DNA from: Gordius sp. MW1
Lineage: Eukaryota > Nematomorpha > Gordioida > Gordea > Gordiidae
DNA length: 64,000 nucleotides
Direction of reading: 5' to 3'
Assembly: GCA_964036665.1 (NCBI GenBank)
Contig: OZ038526.1
Coordinates: forward strand, 21,700,001-21,764,000
Below the pieces are notes generated by a model. That model was not told the origin of the DNA, searched no databases, and saw nothing but the letters and a program-made list of their open reading frames with translations. Within the stretch, counting starts at the first letter, position 1. Each line of letters opens with the position of its first letter. A program made the position numbers and the translations under genes. Positions 34,916 to 46,147 of this stretch are shown in pieces.

Positions 34916-36065
34916 AAATAACATCCATTTAAATATATTATTATTTCATAACATTCATTAATATTGTACTAAAGTAATTTATCAAATGGCTTTCAAAATT
35001 TAAATTTAGAGTTTGGGCCAAAATCATATGATATTTTAAGTTGATAAAAATTTGTTTTGCACATATATAAAAAGAACTGAACAATTGATAAGAGATAACC
35101 AATTAAAATTCATTAAATATTCATTACATTTTTTACATGTTGTGTCACATATTACATTTTTGGAATATAAATTACTAAAATAATATTTTATACAACGACT
35201 AGATGAACCCGGCAAACGTTGTTTTGCCATTTACCCGGGTGTATTAAATTACGTTGGAATTTTAGGGCATATATGATGATAAAGCGGTGTAAAAATAAAG
35301 TTTGATGTCTATATGGTCTACTTCTATTGTTCTATTTCCGTATACAGTGCAACGCGTACGAATACTCAAAAGGGCCGATTTGGCTCGAACAAATCTTAAA
35401 ACATGCTCCGGAGTGTCAGGAATAAACTGTGAAATTTTGAGCCAAATCGGTCTGGTAGTTTTTCAAAATTGGTGACGGCATATATATATATATACACACA
35501 CACACAGTTTCATTTTTATATGTAAGATTGAAAATTTACTGATAAAATAGATTTCAAATTTTCAAATTTGATCCGCGAAGGAAATTTAAATTAAAGCGAA
35601 GTACACGAACTAGACGTGTAATTTGAATATTATTTAATTTAAAAAATTCAATTTATAAAGTAACTGTAACTTTAGTTACACAGTTACTGAAATAATGTAA
35701 CTAACTACAGTTACAGTTACCATGAAGTAAAAGTAACTGTTTACAGTTACTTTACCGAAGAAAAGAAACTAGTTCCAGGAACTAGTTACATGTAATTAGT
35801 TACATAACAGCTCTGGAAGCCAGCAAGGTCACATTTTTAGCTCGAACCCGACCCGAGCCTAAAGCGTTACGTCAACCCGACCCGACGTTTTTAATTTTTT
35901 AAACGACTCGACCCAAAAACGATTCAAAATTTTCAATCTAAAAGTGAAAAAACTGCGATGAGCTAATATTTTTGAGACAAATAAAGTCGCTTTAGTAAAT
36001 TAAATGATGTCACAATTTTTGGCACAGAATTAACTGGACAATTTATTTTTAAATATATATATAAA

Positions 36066-37746
36066 AACTCGGGCCTTCGGCCCTCGTGGTAAGGGGGGAA
36101 GGGAAGGGGGGAAGGGAAGGGGGGTAGGGAAGGGGGGAAGGGAAGATGGGACGACTCATCTATACTTCGTATAAATGTATCATATTTGCTATGCAATTTA
36201 TGGGCGAGAAAGGTGGGAAGGGGCGAGAATGCCTATAGGGGGGTATTAAATGCCTAATGATTAATTAATTATTTATACAAATTTTCCATTTATAGGCAAA
36301 ATGTAGGCAAAATGTAATATAGGCAAGGGTTAGGGTTAGATTTAGTGTTTGCATCTAGTTGAGTATTACATTAGTTTTTACGGCCTACAGTGATTATGGG
36401 TCTAACAAACATTATATTATAAAACATCACAATGTTAAGAATTTGCAGAATTGTTGGGAGAAATTTTTTGTTGAATTTGAACAATTTTGAATTAAAAAAA
36501 TCAAAAATTTGGCGAATGGTCATTTTTTCTCCATTGGTCAGTACCAACAGATACTCTATAAGTCAATGATAGCCAAAAAAACGGAAAAAAAAATTTGATG
36601 CTCACTTTGGCCAATGGTCATTTTTTTCCATTGGTCAGCAGCCAGCACACGGTAAAAATGGATATAAATTCATAAGAGTAAAAAAAAACGAAAAAAAAAT
36701 TTTCGAATCACATTTTGGCCAATAGTCATTTTTTTCCATTGGTCAGCAGCCAGGACACGGTAAAAGTGGATATAAATTCATAATAGTCAAAAAAAAACGA
36801 AAAAAAATTTTCGAATCACATTTCGGCCAATGGTCATTTTATTTTATTGGTCAGCAGCCAGCGGACGGCTAAAAAGTCATAATAACAATGGTAGGAACAG
36901 GAACAATCATAATAGTCAAAAAAAACGAAAAAAATAATTTCGATACACATTTTGGCCAATGGTCATTTTTTCCATCGGTCAGGAGCCAGCGGACGGCCAA
37001 AAAGTCATAATAGCAATGGTTGTAACAGGAACAATCATAATAGTCAAAAAAAACGAAAAAATAAACTCGGATTCACATTTTGGCCAATGGTCACTTTTTT
37101 CATTGGTCAGCAGCCAGCGGACGGCCAAAAAGTCTTATTATCAATGATAGTAACAAGAACAATCATAAGAGTCAAAAAAACTCCGGGATTCTAACCCAAA
37201 ATAGTTAAATTGCATAGCAATTAAAAGTAAACAACTTTTATTTATGTTTATTATATAATAAAATGAAACAATAATAGAACAAGCGGACGGCCAAAAAGTC
37301 ATATTATCAATGGTAGTAAAGGAAAAATATATTAATTTAATTTAAAAAATAAAATAAAAAATTTGCCCTCTCCGAGAATCGAACCAGCAATTCAGAACGT
37401 TCGCCGGGGTTCAAACCCACAATAATAGAGGCATAGGCTTTTGTAGGGGCACAGGTACCTATATCAGTAGAGGCATAGGCCCTTGTAGTGGAGGGCATAG
37501 GGTAATTATAGCAATTAATATCAATATTACCCAATTCAAAAACGAATAGATATACTTATGCAATAATTTAACATAGCAATTAATACCCGACCCCGCCCGA
37601 AAGCGAGGGAGATAGAGATGAGGGGTGGGGCACCTCTTTCTCATGCATTAATTTAAATCGATAACCTAATATACCCAATGCAAATAGATAGGGACGGACA
37701 GACAACGGACAACGGACAACCAAAAACTAGCCCATAAATTGCATAG
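36066..37746 (-). mobile_element. Helitron/pearl-like element, inverted copy
   Basis: The reverse complement of the 6209-7812 arrangement. The terminal hairpin GGGCC-TTC-GGCCC is at 36069-36095, with a GAAGGGAAGGGG run and the 3' block (CATATTTGCTATGCAATTTATGG). Six to seven CCAATGGTCA...CCATTGGTCAG core units follow (36490-37130), then TGCATAGCAATTAAAAGTAAAC. A tRNA-like module is at 37402-37497, and the 5' block with GGACGGACAGACAACGGAC closes at 37690-37746. No protein-coding capacity; ORFs here only reflect the repeats. Confidence 0.65.
37402..37497 (-). repeat. tRNA-like module of the inverted Helitron-like copy
   Basis: On the minus strand it starts TGCCCTC and contains CTACAAGGGCCTATGCCTCTACTG twice in variant form, then GTGGGTTTGAACCCCGGC. 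It corresponds to 437-538. The acceptor-like 3' strand is displaced by an inserted stretch. Confidence 0.4.
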
Positions 37747-39057
37747 CAATTAATATGATGTTGCATCCACAATTTTAGGTGGCAATTAGCCCTTATCGCT
37801 TCTAAAGATAGCTTAACCGTTGAAAACGACCTTTCGCTATTCGAAGAGCAATGACCTATTTTTATTTACGAACCAATAGCGCTTAAGTGGAATATATAAA
37901 GGAATAGACTTTCTTATCATTCTAAAATGTCATAGATTTTAACATTTAAATTTTATTAAAATCTTTACCTCCTTATAAATATAAAACTTGGATAAAATCT
38001 ATTAAAAGTTAATTGAATCTTAAAGGAGGAATGTCTGTGTTTAAATATCAAAACATTAAAATATTATCTTGTTGATGTATACCTTTCTCATGTCACTTAG
38101 GCCAAATTAAAATTGGCGTCCAAACGATTAAAATAAAACGAAATAAATCAAATGAAAGGTATAAATTAAGCTATTTTGATATTAACTATAAGGTATTATT
38201 TATTAGAGAATTATTTTAATAGATAGTATTGTTTGGCTTATTTTTTAAAAGTTGTTGTGAATTTCATAACCTTCGACCGACCTAAAAGCATTTTAAAACT
38301 TGAACCCGACCCGAGATCGGGTCTGCTTTTGGGTCACCCGTGCAGGCCTCTAGAGGGCGGAACATAAAATATTCTCATTTAGGTCTTGACAATGAAAAAT
38401 TATATCAAATACGATCTCTTTGCAATTCCCAAAAAATTTTTAAGTATTGGAAAAACTATTCAAATATTTATATTGGTAAGGGTAATAAATAAAGAGATTA
38501 ATTTTTTATGTTTTAGAATGTTCATCATTTCGCAAAAATAGAAACTTTTCAAATTAATTTTAAAAGTAAAAATAAAATAAAAAACCGCTGTAATAGGTTA
38601 TAGGGATTTACATTTATTATATGAATAATGAGCTTGAATTGTTTTAAATTTATATTTAGATCCTGTACACTTGGTGAAAGCTAATAGAATAGTCCGCTAG
38701 ATGGCGGTATAATTATTTTTACTATAAATTGTAGTGCATAAAATATGAGTGAGAGCATGTTTATCCAACAATTAAAAAAATTTTATTTTTGTATTTTACC
38801 TAAAGAAGCTAAATTTTTTTGTTTAGTTTTTAATAAATAATCTCTAAATTTAATATAAAATAAGTCTATAACTTTTTTTTGTTTTTTTTTTAAATTAACA
38901 ATGTATTAATAATATAATAGTGAATGGAAAAATTATATATATCAACCCATAACATTGAATCTACTCCAATGTTAATATTAAATAAATGTTTCATAAAATT
39001 GTTATTTATTGCTATAATAAATGCTTTCAATTAAGTTCAATATGTCAGCCAAATGCA
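37747..39057. other. AT-rich DNA with small repeat remnants
   Basis: It contains a hAT-type MITE scrap with GACCCGAGATCGGGTC and GGCCTCTAGAG (about 38270-38355), and the partner (38585-38735) of the dispersed repeat at 29215. No gene. Confidence 0.45.
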
Positions 39058-39212
39058 CATGGGCGTAGCCAGAATTAGAATTAGAGGGGGGGGGGGGGGT
39101 AATAATGATTTAGGTTTGAAATGATAGCCATAATTTTAATCAATTTAACCAAATTTTTGTATTTAAAGGGGGCAGCCGCCCCTCCCTGCCTTCCCTTCTG
39201 GCTACGCCCATG
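39058..39212. mobile_element. CATGGGCGTAGCC MITE, 155 bp
   Basis: The ends CATGGGCGTAGCCAGAA and TTCTGGCTACGCCCATG are perfect inverted repeats. The flanks CAAATGCA and ACCATGCA match at 6 of 8. A G13 run sits just inside the left repeat. Confidence 0.75.
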
Positions 39213-39461
39213 ACCATGCAAATGATATTTTGCTAATGAACGAGTTTTTATTTTGTAAAATTAAAAACATTCTATATTGACTAATTGAATTTTATAACAC
39301 AGTGATCTTAATTGGTTAGAGCCAAGACCTTTATATAAACTACTTATTCGATAAAGAGTACCATCTTAAAAATTGTAGTCTTAATCATTTCTTAAATTTC
39401 GACTTATGCTAAATCTATTGGTTTTAATACCTATTTTAGCACCCTTAAATTTACATATTAT

Positions 39462-39785
39462 ATGCAAAGTTCATTTTTACCCTCTTTCTCACCAAAGGGG
39501 GAGGGGGTGATTTGCCCCCCCCCCTTGATTTTTACCATCTTTCTCACCAAGGGGGAGGGGGTGATTTGCCGCCCCACCCTTATTTTCTACCCTCTTTCTT
39601 ATCCAGAGGGCCCCCCCCGTTTAAAAATCCCCCTGTTTTTACCCCCCCCCCCCTTTTTTACCCTGAAAAATTAGGGGGGGGGGCAAATTACCCCCACCCC
39701 CCGGTGAGAAAGAGGGTAAAAAATAAGGGGGGGGGGCGGCAAATCACCCCCTCCCCCTTGGTGAGAAAGAGGGTAAAAATTAAGG
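39462..39785. repeat. C/G-run inverted repeat built from a CCCTCTTTCTCACC unit
   Basis: The left half has the unit TTACCCTCTTTCTCACCAAGG and GGGGGTGATTTGCC about twice; the right half holds its inverse (GGTGAGAAAGAGGGTAAAAA) twice. Runs of C or G up to 13 lie between. The whole can fold into a hairpin of about 140-bp arms. The proline-rich frames here are low-complexity artefacts. Confidence 0.75.
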
Positions 39786-40710
39786 GGACAGCCAAGATCT
39801 GTATAAAAAGCAGATAATTAATGTTTTACATTAATATATTATGTTATATAACTTAGTATTATTACAACACAATTAGCATCTACCTTATAAAATGTTATTA
39901 AGATGAATATAATTATATCAATCTATAAGACAGCTAAGATCTCTATAAAAAGGAGTAAATTAATGTTTTATGTATTATCTCTAATTCAAATATGGAATAA
40001 TTGAGGTTCATATTTAAAAACGTTATGATTTAACAATGGGATCGTCAAAGTTAACAATGCTTTTTCCGAATCCCCACCCAATCCCCTGCTAACAAAAAAC
40101 ACGTGATATGACAAAAAAACTCATCATTTCGTGTTTTTAAAGAAAAGCAATTCGTAATTGACGTTGGCTATTTTACAACGTTTGTCATTTCTGTACGCTA
40201 CACCGGTGTAATGATCTGAAACGTCGACATTTAAAAAACGACGACGCTCAGTTGAACATTCCTATTGGTTAATATGGCATAATAACGAGTTATATGCTAT
40301 ATCACGTGATCTTCCTAAAAGCTCAATAGGTTAGTTTTGGCACAAAAACATGTATTTTTTTTGAAGACACTAAAATGACGACACAAGACTTTCAAAATAT
40401 TTCAAATAATTACTATGCATAATTATCTAAATTATAAATTAAAATTTAGAGAATCACTAACAAACTATCAATTTAGCCATTTAAGTATATTATCAAATCT
40501 TTTTTTTCACATGTATTTTATAAATTTAGGTTAAATCAAGAAAATTATGAATATCAGTTTAGTCAAGCTCAAGCATTTGTATTTTCATCTCTAGTTTTGT
40601 ATAAAAATGCACATAATCATTTGAAGCTTATTAAAAAATCTTTTACTTTATTAGTCTAAGTTATAAACTTTACCTTAGTTTTAAGCTTATAGACAATAAA
40701 AATAATTAAT
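39786..40710. other. AT-rich DNA with one imperfect 143-bp duplication
   Basis: GACAGCCAAGATCTGTATAA (39787) recurs as GACAGCTAAGATCTCTATAA (39929), both followed by ATTAATGTTTTA. Nothing else recognised. Confidence 0.45.
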
Positions 40711-41430
40711 AGGATAGGCTTATAAACATAGATTAGATATAATGATCATTAGCTCAAGCTCAATGTATTCAAGTACTAACTCAGCTATTCCTTAGGTTAT
40801 TATAAATGTACCAAATACAAAATTGAGTTCATCAATTAGCCCTACCAAAATTACATTTAAAAGGATAGGCTTATAAACATAGATCAGATATAATGATCAT
40901 TAGCTCAAGCTCAACAGATATCCCTTAGGTTATTATAAATATACCAAATACAAAATTGAGTTCATCAATTAGCCCTACCAAAATTACGATTAAAAGGATA
41001 GGCTTATAAAATAGATCAAATGATCATTAGCTCAAGCTCAACAGATATCCCTTAGGTTATTATAAATAAACCAAATACAAAATTGAGTTCATCAATTAGC
41101 CCTACCAAAATTACGATTAAAAGGATAGGCTTATAAAATAGATCAGATATAATGATCATTAGCTCAAGCTCAAGAGATATCCCTTAGGTTATTATAAATG
41201 TACCAAATACAATATTGAGTTCATCAATTAGCTTTACAATTAAAAGGATAGGCTTATAAACATAGATCAGATATAATGATCATTACATTAGCTAATGTAT
41301 TTAAATACTCACTCAAATATCCCTTAGGTTATTAAATGTACCAAATACAATATTGACTTTATAAATTATATCAGCCATTTAAAAGGAATTATAAACATAG
41401 ATCAATGATCATCAGCTCAAGCTCAAATAC
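40711..41430. repeat. Tandem array, 123-151-bp unit, five to six copies
   Basis: AGGATAGGCTTATAAA begins at 40711, 40862, 40995, 41122 and 41245, with a degenerate sixth near 41380. Each unit carries AATGATCATTAGCTCAAGCTC, CCCTTAGGTTATTATAAAT and TGAGTTCATCAATTAG. Units shorten along the array. Non-coding. Confidence 0.85.
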
Positions 41431-41837
41431 ATATCAAAAGAAGTAAATGCAGAATGCTAAATATGAAAAATTTTAATTACAAATATGATAAATTTTAATT
41501 AATCTTGTAAACCATGGTTGAATTATAATCAATATTTTTTGTGAATTTTATAGGTTAGTAACTAAAAACATCTGTTGATTGACGTTTGTCTTAGCCCATA
41601 GAAATTTAATTTCAAATTTTAAGAAAAATTTTTGATTGGCATGTCGATTTTTTTGAGCGTCGTGGAAATGGATATTACACCGGCTACAGGCGGGTAAGGA
41701 CGGGCCTGAAGTCCGTTAAAATTGTGGGCGGGTTCGGGTCGGCCTAGAAGTTTTTAAAACGGGTATGGATGGACAAGAGCTTAAAAAAAAGGGCGGGCTC
41801 AAACGGGCCTAAAAATTTCAAAAAATTATCATTTTGT

Positions 41838-43232
41838 CTACGCCTCTGGATTTCGAATCGAATATTTTTGGTATTCGATTCGGATTCGAGTTTTTTATCA
41901 AAAAAAATATTCGATTCGAGATTCGTCGAATATTTGAATGAAGATTCGAATTCGATTCGAAAAAAATTTAAGGATTCGAAATCGATTCAAATATTTATTA
42001 ATTTAAAGGGCTACTTGCATATACATTTGAGAAATTTATTTGAAAGATTTTTAAAAAAATACACACATTGAAAATAAAAATTTAAAGGCGAACAAAAAAC
42101 TATGGCGATATGTGTAAGACAATCTAAAACCGTTTTTTAGCCAACTTTTAAGGCAAATTATCGTCCTAACACTTTTTTCCTTAAACGATTGCCTGTGTTT
42201 GGTTAATAAATTGTTCCGATTGAAAATATTCTTTCGCAAGAGGTAAATGGTCCAGGCATAGAAAGAAGATCCTTTGCCAATTTTTGGATGGCTAGAAAAC
42301 GACGTTAATTAGTTTTCACCATTGTCAACATTGGAGGCCACACGTGGTTTGTGCAAAAATGTCTCCAATGGAGACTTCGCCTTGTCGCTTTTAATAGACG
42401 ATCCAGTGTTGATACCTCGCTAGTTGATATAAAATCGGGCTGACTTCCTGTAGCAGTTTCCACATCTTTGATTATGCCATGTACTGGTGATAAACACTCA
42501 AATTGAACCTTAAATCGACAACACTCACTAATAAGACTATCTTCTTATTGAATGCCATTATCTTCAATTTTCTGTATGGCCATTTTGACAGCATGATCTT
42601 TTGTGATGATTAATAATTTACCGGTAATACCAAGTTCTAGGATTTGTCCCCCGGATATTAAATTAGTTGCACTGTAAAAGGGAAAAAGTATCAATTTAAC
42701 CTTTACAATTTGTTCCCATTCAATGTTGGATAGTAGTTCCTCCTAAGCGGAATTTAAAGGCTAAATTCAATGACTGCCTTACTAAAATAGCCTTTTCTTT
42801 CATTACATAGGTGCTATTCCATCTAACTATTTAAGTTTTGCCTTTATGTAATTAATTGGTGGGTCAAATTATTTACATATAGCCTTTAATCATGAAATAT
42901 TTTTGGGCTGTCTTGCAATTTTTATTAAAGTTCATATTTTGATTAAGTTGTGATCCTCGTTCTCCATAACTTATGTAAGTTTGAAAAATTTTATAAACTT
43001 TTTCGAATTGTAGCAGGAAAAATAACTAATGCGGTAAGATAAAAATATCTAATATCTGCGTAGCGCCTATTTAAATTAAACCCTAAAAAATAAGATTCAA
43101 TTTTTTCAAGGATTCGATTTGGATTTTCGAATCTTAGCAGCGTAAATATTCGATTTGAAACTTACACATATGGATTCGAATTCGTACGAATTGAATTCGA
43201 ATCGAATCTCGAATATTTCCCAGGGGCGTAAT
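41838..43232. mobile_element. Degenerate hAT with TTCGAATC-rich ends
   Basis: Both ends carry dense TTCGAATCGAATATT motifs in inverted arrangement (41850-41995 and 43090-43220). Between them is a decayed minus-strand hAT transposase. The outermost bases read CTGG...CCAG, but no convincing 8-bp TSD is seen, so the exact ends are approximate. Confidence 0.65.
42100..42850 (-). pseudogene. hAT transposase relic (frameshifted)
   Basis: In order on the minus strand: a WNSTYVM-type motif near 42830, then IEWEQIVKV and LFPFYSATNLISGG near 42715-42640 (the W...L.PF..AT..LSG stretch of hAT transposases), and finally LAKDLLSMPGPFTSCERIFS near 42280-42220, the start of the dimerisation domain. Several stops and frame changes separate them. 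All the order marks of a hAT are present, but it cannot be active. Confidence 0.65.
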
Positions 43233-43529
43233 TTTGCCCCTCTTTAAATCTTTATTTCCCCCTCGCTAATTCAAATCCTGGTATGAATACATTCTATTCT
43301 ATACAAATGTTTAAACTAATTGCAATACACGGCGAGACATTTTAAATTATATATATGCAGGGTATGATGATTACTTCTTAAATAATTCATCAACATATTC
43401 TATTTAAATGTAAAGATTCCCATATAAATATATTTAGTCGGTGATTAAATTGTCTTGTGTTATTATAAAAGATGTTATTAATAATTTATAATGAGTAGCA
43501 TGCAAGTATAGTACCCAAGCTTCATAGGA

Positions 43530-44166
43530 GACTAGAGACCTGCAACGGGCCTCTTTTGGTCAGTCGGCCCGTCAAAATATTAAATTATAATCCCTGCCCA
43601 CTAATTTTATATAAAAATTTTATAACTCTTTCGGCCCGAGCCCTTAAAAATTTTGATTTTTATTATTTTGTTTAATTTTTTTATCGATATGGTAAACAAT
43701 ATGTATGTGTTAAAAATGTTAATAAAAATATTGTAAATATAAGAAATTAATAATTCCCAATCAGACGAGATCTTCTATCTTTTAAAAGGCGACCACAGGA
43801 ATGAAATTTCTTTTAAAGTGGCGCTTCGGGATTCACAAAACTATATAAGCCAAATAGACTTTTAAAACCCTTATTGATCATGTGTATAAATTATCTTTAA
43901 CACTTATAATGCGGCTTGAGATATTGATGGATTAATAAACTAAGATGAAAATAAAATTTAACTTTCCCTGTTAATTTATATACATGAAATAAATATTAGA
44001 ACATTTTAATAACACTTTCTTTTATACTAAATCCAATTAATTTTATAACTGGATTTTAACGGGCCTTAGGTATATCTAAGCCCGGCCCGAGCCCGTTAAA
44101 TTCTATTACGAGCAGAAGGCCGTCCAAGCCCATCACGGGCCGGGCCGGGCCAAGGAGGTCTCTAGT
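43530..44166. mobile_element. GGGCC-rich hAT-type MITE
   Basis: The ends TAGAGACCTGCAACGGGCC and GGCCAAGGAGGTCTCTA are inverted, with CGGGCCGGGC motifs near both. The interior is AT-rich and non-coding. Flanking octamers are similar but not identical. Confidence 0.6.
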
Positions 44167-44633
44167 AGGGACATGCAAGGTTCAGCCAAGCCCTTTAATT
44201 GGTATTGTACGTGCTTATTTTATAACTAGCTGAGCCTTGCTACTTCGACTCAATCTTTAATTCTGTATGATCAGTATATGTAGATGGGCTTTATAATTAA
44301 ACTTGGATGTGGTGTGGGTAAGGGAATATAAATATTTAAAATTTTCTTAAAAACATAGATTGATTTTTCTAATTAAAACTCCTAACAGGTAAGTTTTATA
44401 TACGTAAGCTTTGATAAAGAAATAAATAGAAGAGCATTGCCTAAAAACATATGTAATAACTATTTAAATTATTTATACACATCCAAAATAGTTTCTTTTT
44501 ATTATTATAAATCGTAAAGGAAAATTTTTAATGAATTAGATATTTTTGTATAATTGATACCATAGGATTTTATGAGATATACTTGAATATGAAAATTAAT
44601 AGATATATTATGAATATAATAAGATTATTGGTA

Positions 44634-45060
44634 CATTGCCGTAGCCAGGCTTTAAATTAAGGGGGGGGGCAGATTAATATTTTTTGCTTGACTATTCAAA
44701 AAATTTCCTGCGACCAAAAAAAAAAGAAACTTGACAATTCAACAATTTTCCTGCGACCAAAAACAAAAAAAAGAAACTTGACTATTCAAAAATTTTCCTG
44801 CGACCAAAAAAAAAATTAGGAAAGGAAATAAATGATGACTACACAAACACAATCGCAACTAGTAATCTAATCTCAAATTTAATTTTACCAAAATAATTTA
44901 AATTTATGTGTAAATTTGCTAATAAGCATCTGTATTAATTTGAGTTAAGTTCAAATTGGGGGGGGGGGCAAAACGTAATTTTTTTTTTAATTTTTAAGGG
45001 TTTTTGTATGGAAAAATTTTTTTAAGGGGGTCGGCGGCCTTCCCCCCGGGTACGCCCATG
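44634..45060. mobile_element. CATGGGCGTAGCC MITE, 427 bp, perfect TSD
   Basis: The ends CATTGCCGTAGCCAGG and CCGGGTACGCCCATG are inverted. TATTGGTA flanks both sides (44626-44633 and 45061-45068), an exact 8-bp TSD. Two G9-10 runs face inwards. A three-unit repeat lies inside at 44685-44815. Confidence 0.85.
44685..44815. repeat. Three tandem units with TTTTCCTGCGACCAAAAA
   Basis: CTTGACTATTCAAAAA, TTTCCTGCGACC and an A-run repeat three times with a period of about 50-55 bp, inside the MITE 44634-45060. Confidence 0.75.
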
Positions 45061-45137
45061 TATTGGTATTAGAATGTATTTCAGGTATAAAAATGACTTA
45101 TCTTATTTGCCACAAATCAAAAAGTTGTATTCTGACT

Positions 45138-45341
45138 CATTGGCGTAGCCAAGTTTGGATTGGAGGGGGGGGGGGGTGAGGGGGCAAAACGTTTAAAAGT
45201 TCAATTAGAGGGGGGCAAAACATAATTTTTTTTTAATTTTTTCAAAGTTTTTGCATTGAAATTTTTTTTTCTCTCGTAAATTATGGGGGGGGGGGCAGCC
45301 TCCCCCCCCCCCCCCGCCCCCCCCCCCTGGCTACGCACATG
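45138..45341. mobile_element. CATGGGCGTAGCC MITE, 204 bp, near-perfect TSD
   Basis: The ends CATTGGCGTAGCCAAG and CTGGCTACGCACATG are inverted. The flanks TTCTGACT and TTTTGACT match at 7 of 8. Long G and C runs occupy both inner sides, including about 25 nearly pure C at 45302-45327. Confidence 0.8.
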
Positions 45342-46070
45342 TTTTGACTATTTTACTAATAAATGACTTTAATTGCTTTAGTGGATAATAACATATAGAG
45401 CTTGTAGAGTGGTGAAAAACCCGTGAATGTGAGATTGTTTTATATACTACATCATGTTGTAGTACGAAAATGGTGCTTTTCATATGGTATTAACCTTTTA
45501 TTTGGCACAGGTTTATATATTATAAATAGATGCGCTTGGTCAGTTATTCAACCACACTTATCTAAATATTCTTTTTAATTTGCTCATTTGTCATTTACTA
45601 ACAGTTCTTACTTATCTTCATTACTTAATATTTTTATCTTATAATATATGCTATGCTCCACAAATTGATAAACAAATAAACTTTCCTTCCTACAATATTA
45701 AAATATAAGTATAAAACTGTTTATAATAAATTATTTAAAATGGATATATTTAACAAATATGGATATTAAAGTATAAGTATAAGATTGTTTATAATAATTT
45801 ATTACAAAATGGATATATTTAAAAATATTGACAGATTATTATTTTATGATGTTTTGTATAACTCGCGAACACAAATTAAATCCTCTCTTAGCTTCTGAAC
45901 TTTATAATTTTAACCAATCATATTTAACAGTATTCAAGTTAACAGCTGTCAAAAATAGATGTTTAAGTCCATTAAGTCAGCTTTAAGTTACGTTTTAAAG
46001 GCATTCGTGAGAAAAGCCTGTAACCTGTAAAAATAACTATTTTAACATTAATTTAACTATACATATATAT
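45342..46070. other. AT-rich DNA, nothing recognised
   Basis: No gene supported. A short imperfect duplication (ATTAAAATATAAGTATAA, near 45698 and 45767) is present. Confidence 0.4.
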
Positions 46071-46076
46071 GTAGAC

Positions 46077-46147
46077 AGCGTGGGGACTAGTTGGTATAGC
46101 TTTGTCTTTGAACAAGAGCTCGCGGGTTCAAATCCTGCTTTCAGCAC
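46077..46147 (+). tRNA. tRNA-like sequence (Gln-like anticodon TTG), probably a pseudogene
   Basis: It has an A-box-like GACTAGTTGGTATAGC, an anticodon-loop-like CTTTGAA and a T-arm GCGGGTTCAAATCCTGC with a good stem. The anticodon stem has mismatches and the acceptor strands (GCGTGGG and TTTCAGC) pair poorly. It is probably a tRNA pseudogene or SINE head. Confidence 0.35.

Larger units (their letters stand above)
32792..35815. mobile_element. hAT element (3.0 kb) carrying a nested hAT, perfect TSD
   Basis: The ends CAGAGCTGTT and AACAGCTCTG are inverted. The flanks are GAAGCCAG at 32784-32791 and 35816-35823, an exact 8-bp TSD. The subterminal regions repeat AGTAACTGTAAC/GTTACAGTTAC motifs. 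A second hAT (32834-33615) is inserted just inside the left end. The transposase is on the minus strand; its C-terminus is at 33731-34003, and a frame at 35036-35230 with C-x4-C-x2-C near its end may be a degenerate N-terminal zinc finger. Confidence 0.9.

Noticed and set aside
36952-37194. ORFs with MANGHFFH...SGASG motifs (also 6747-6944, 1000-1263)
   Set aside because: They recur with every CCAATGG repeat unit and reflect the minisatellite, not a protein family.
39462-39817. Proline-rich ORFs
   Set aside because: Produced by C-runs in an inverted repeat.
46077-46147. Functional tRNA-Gln
   Set aside because: Acceptor and anticodon stems have several mismatches; kept only as a tRNA-like feature with low confidence.
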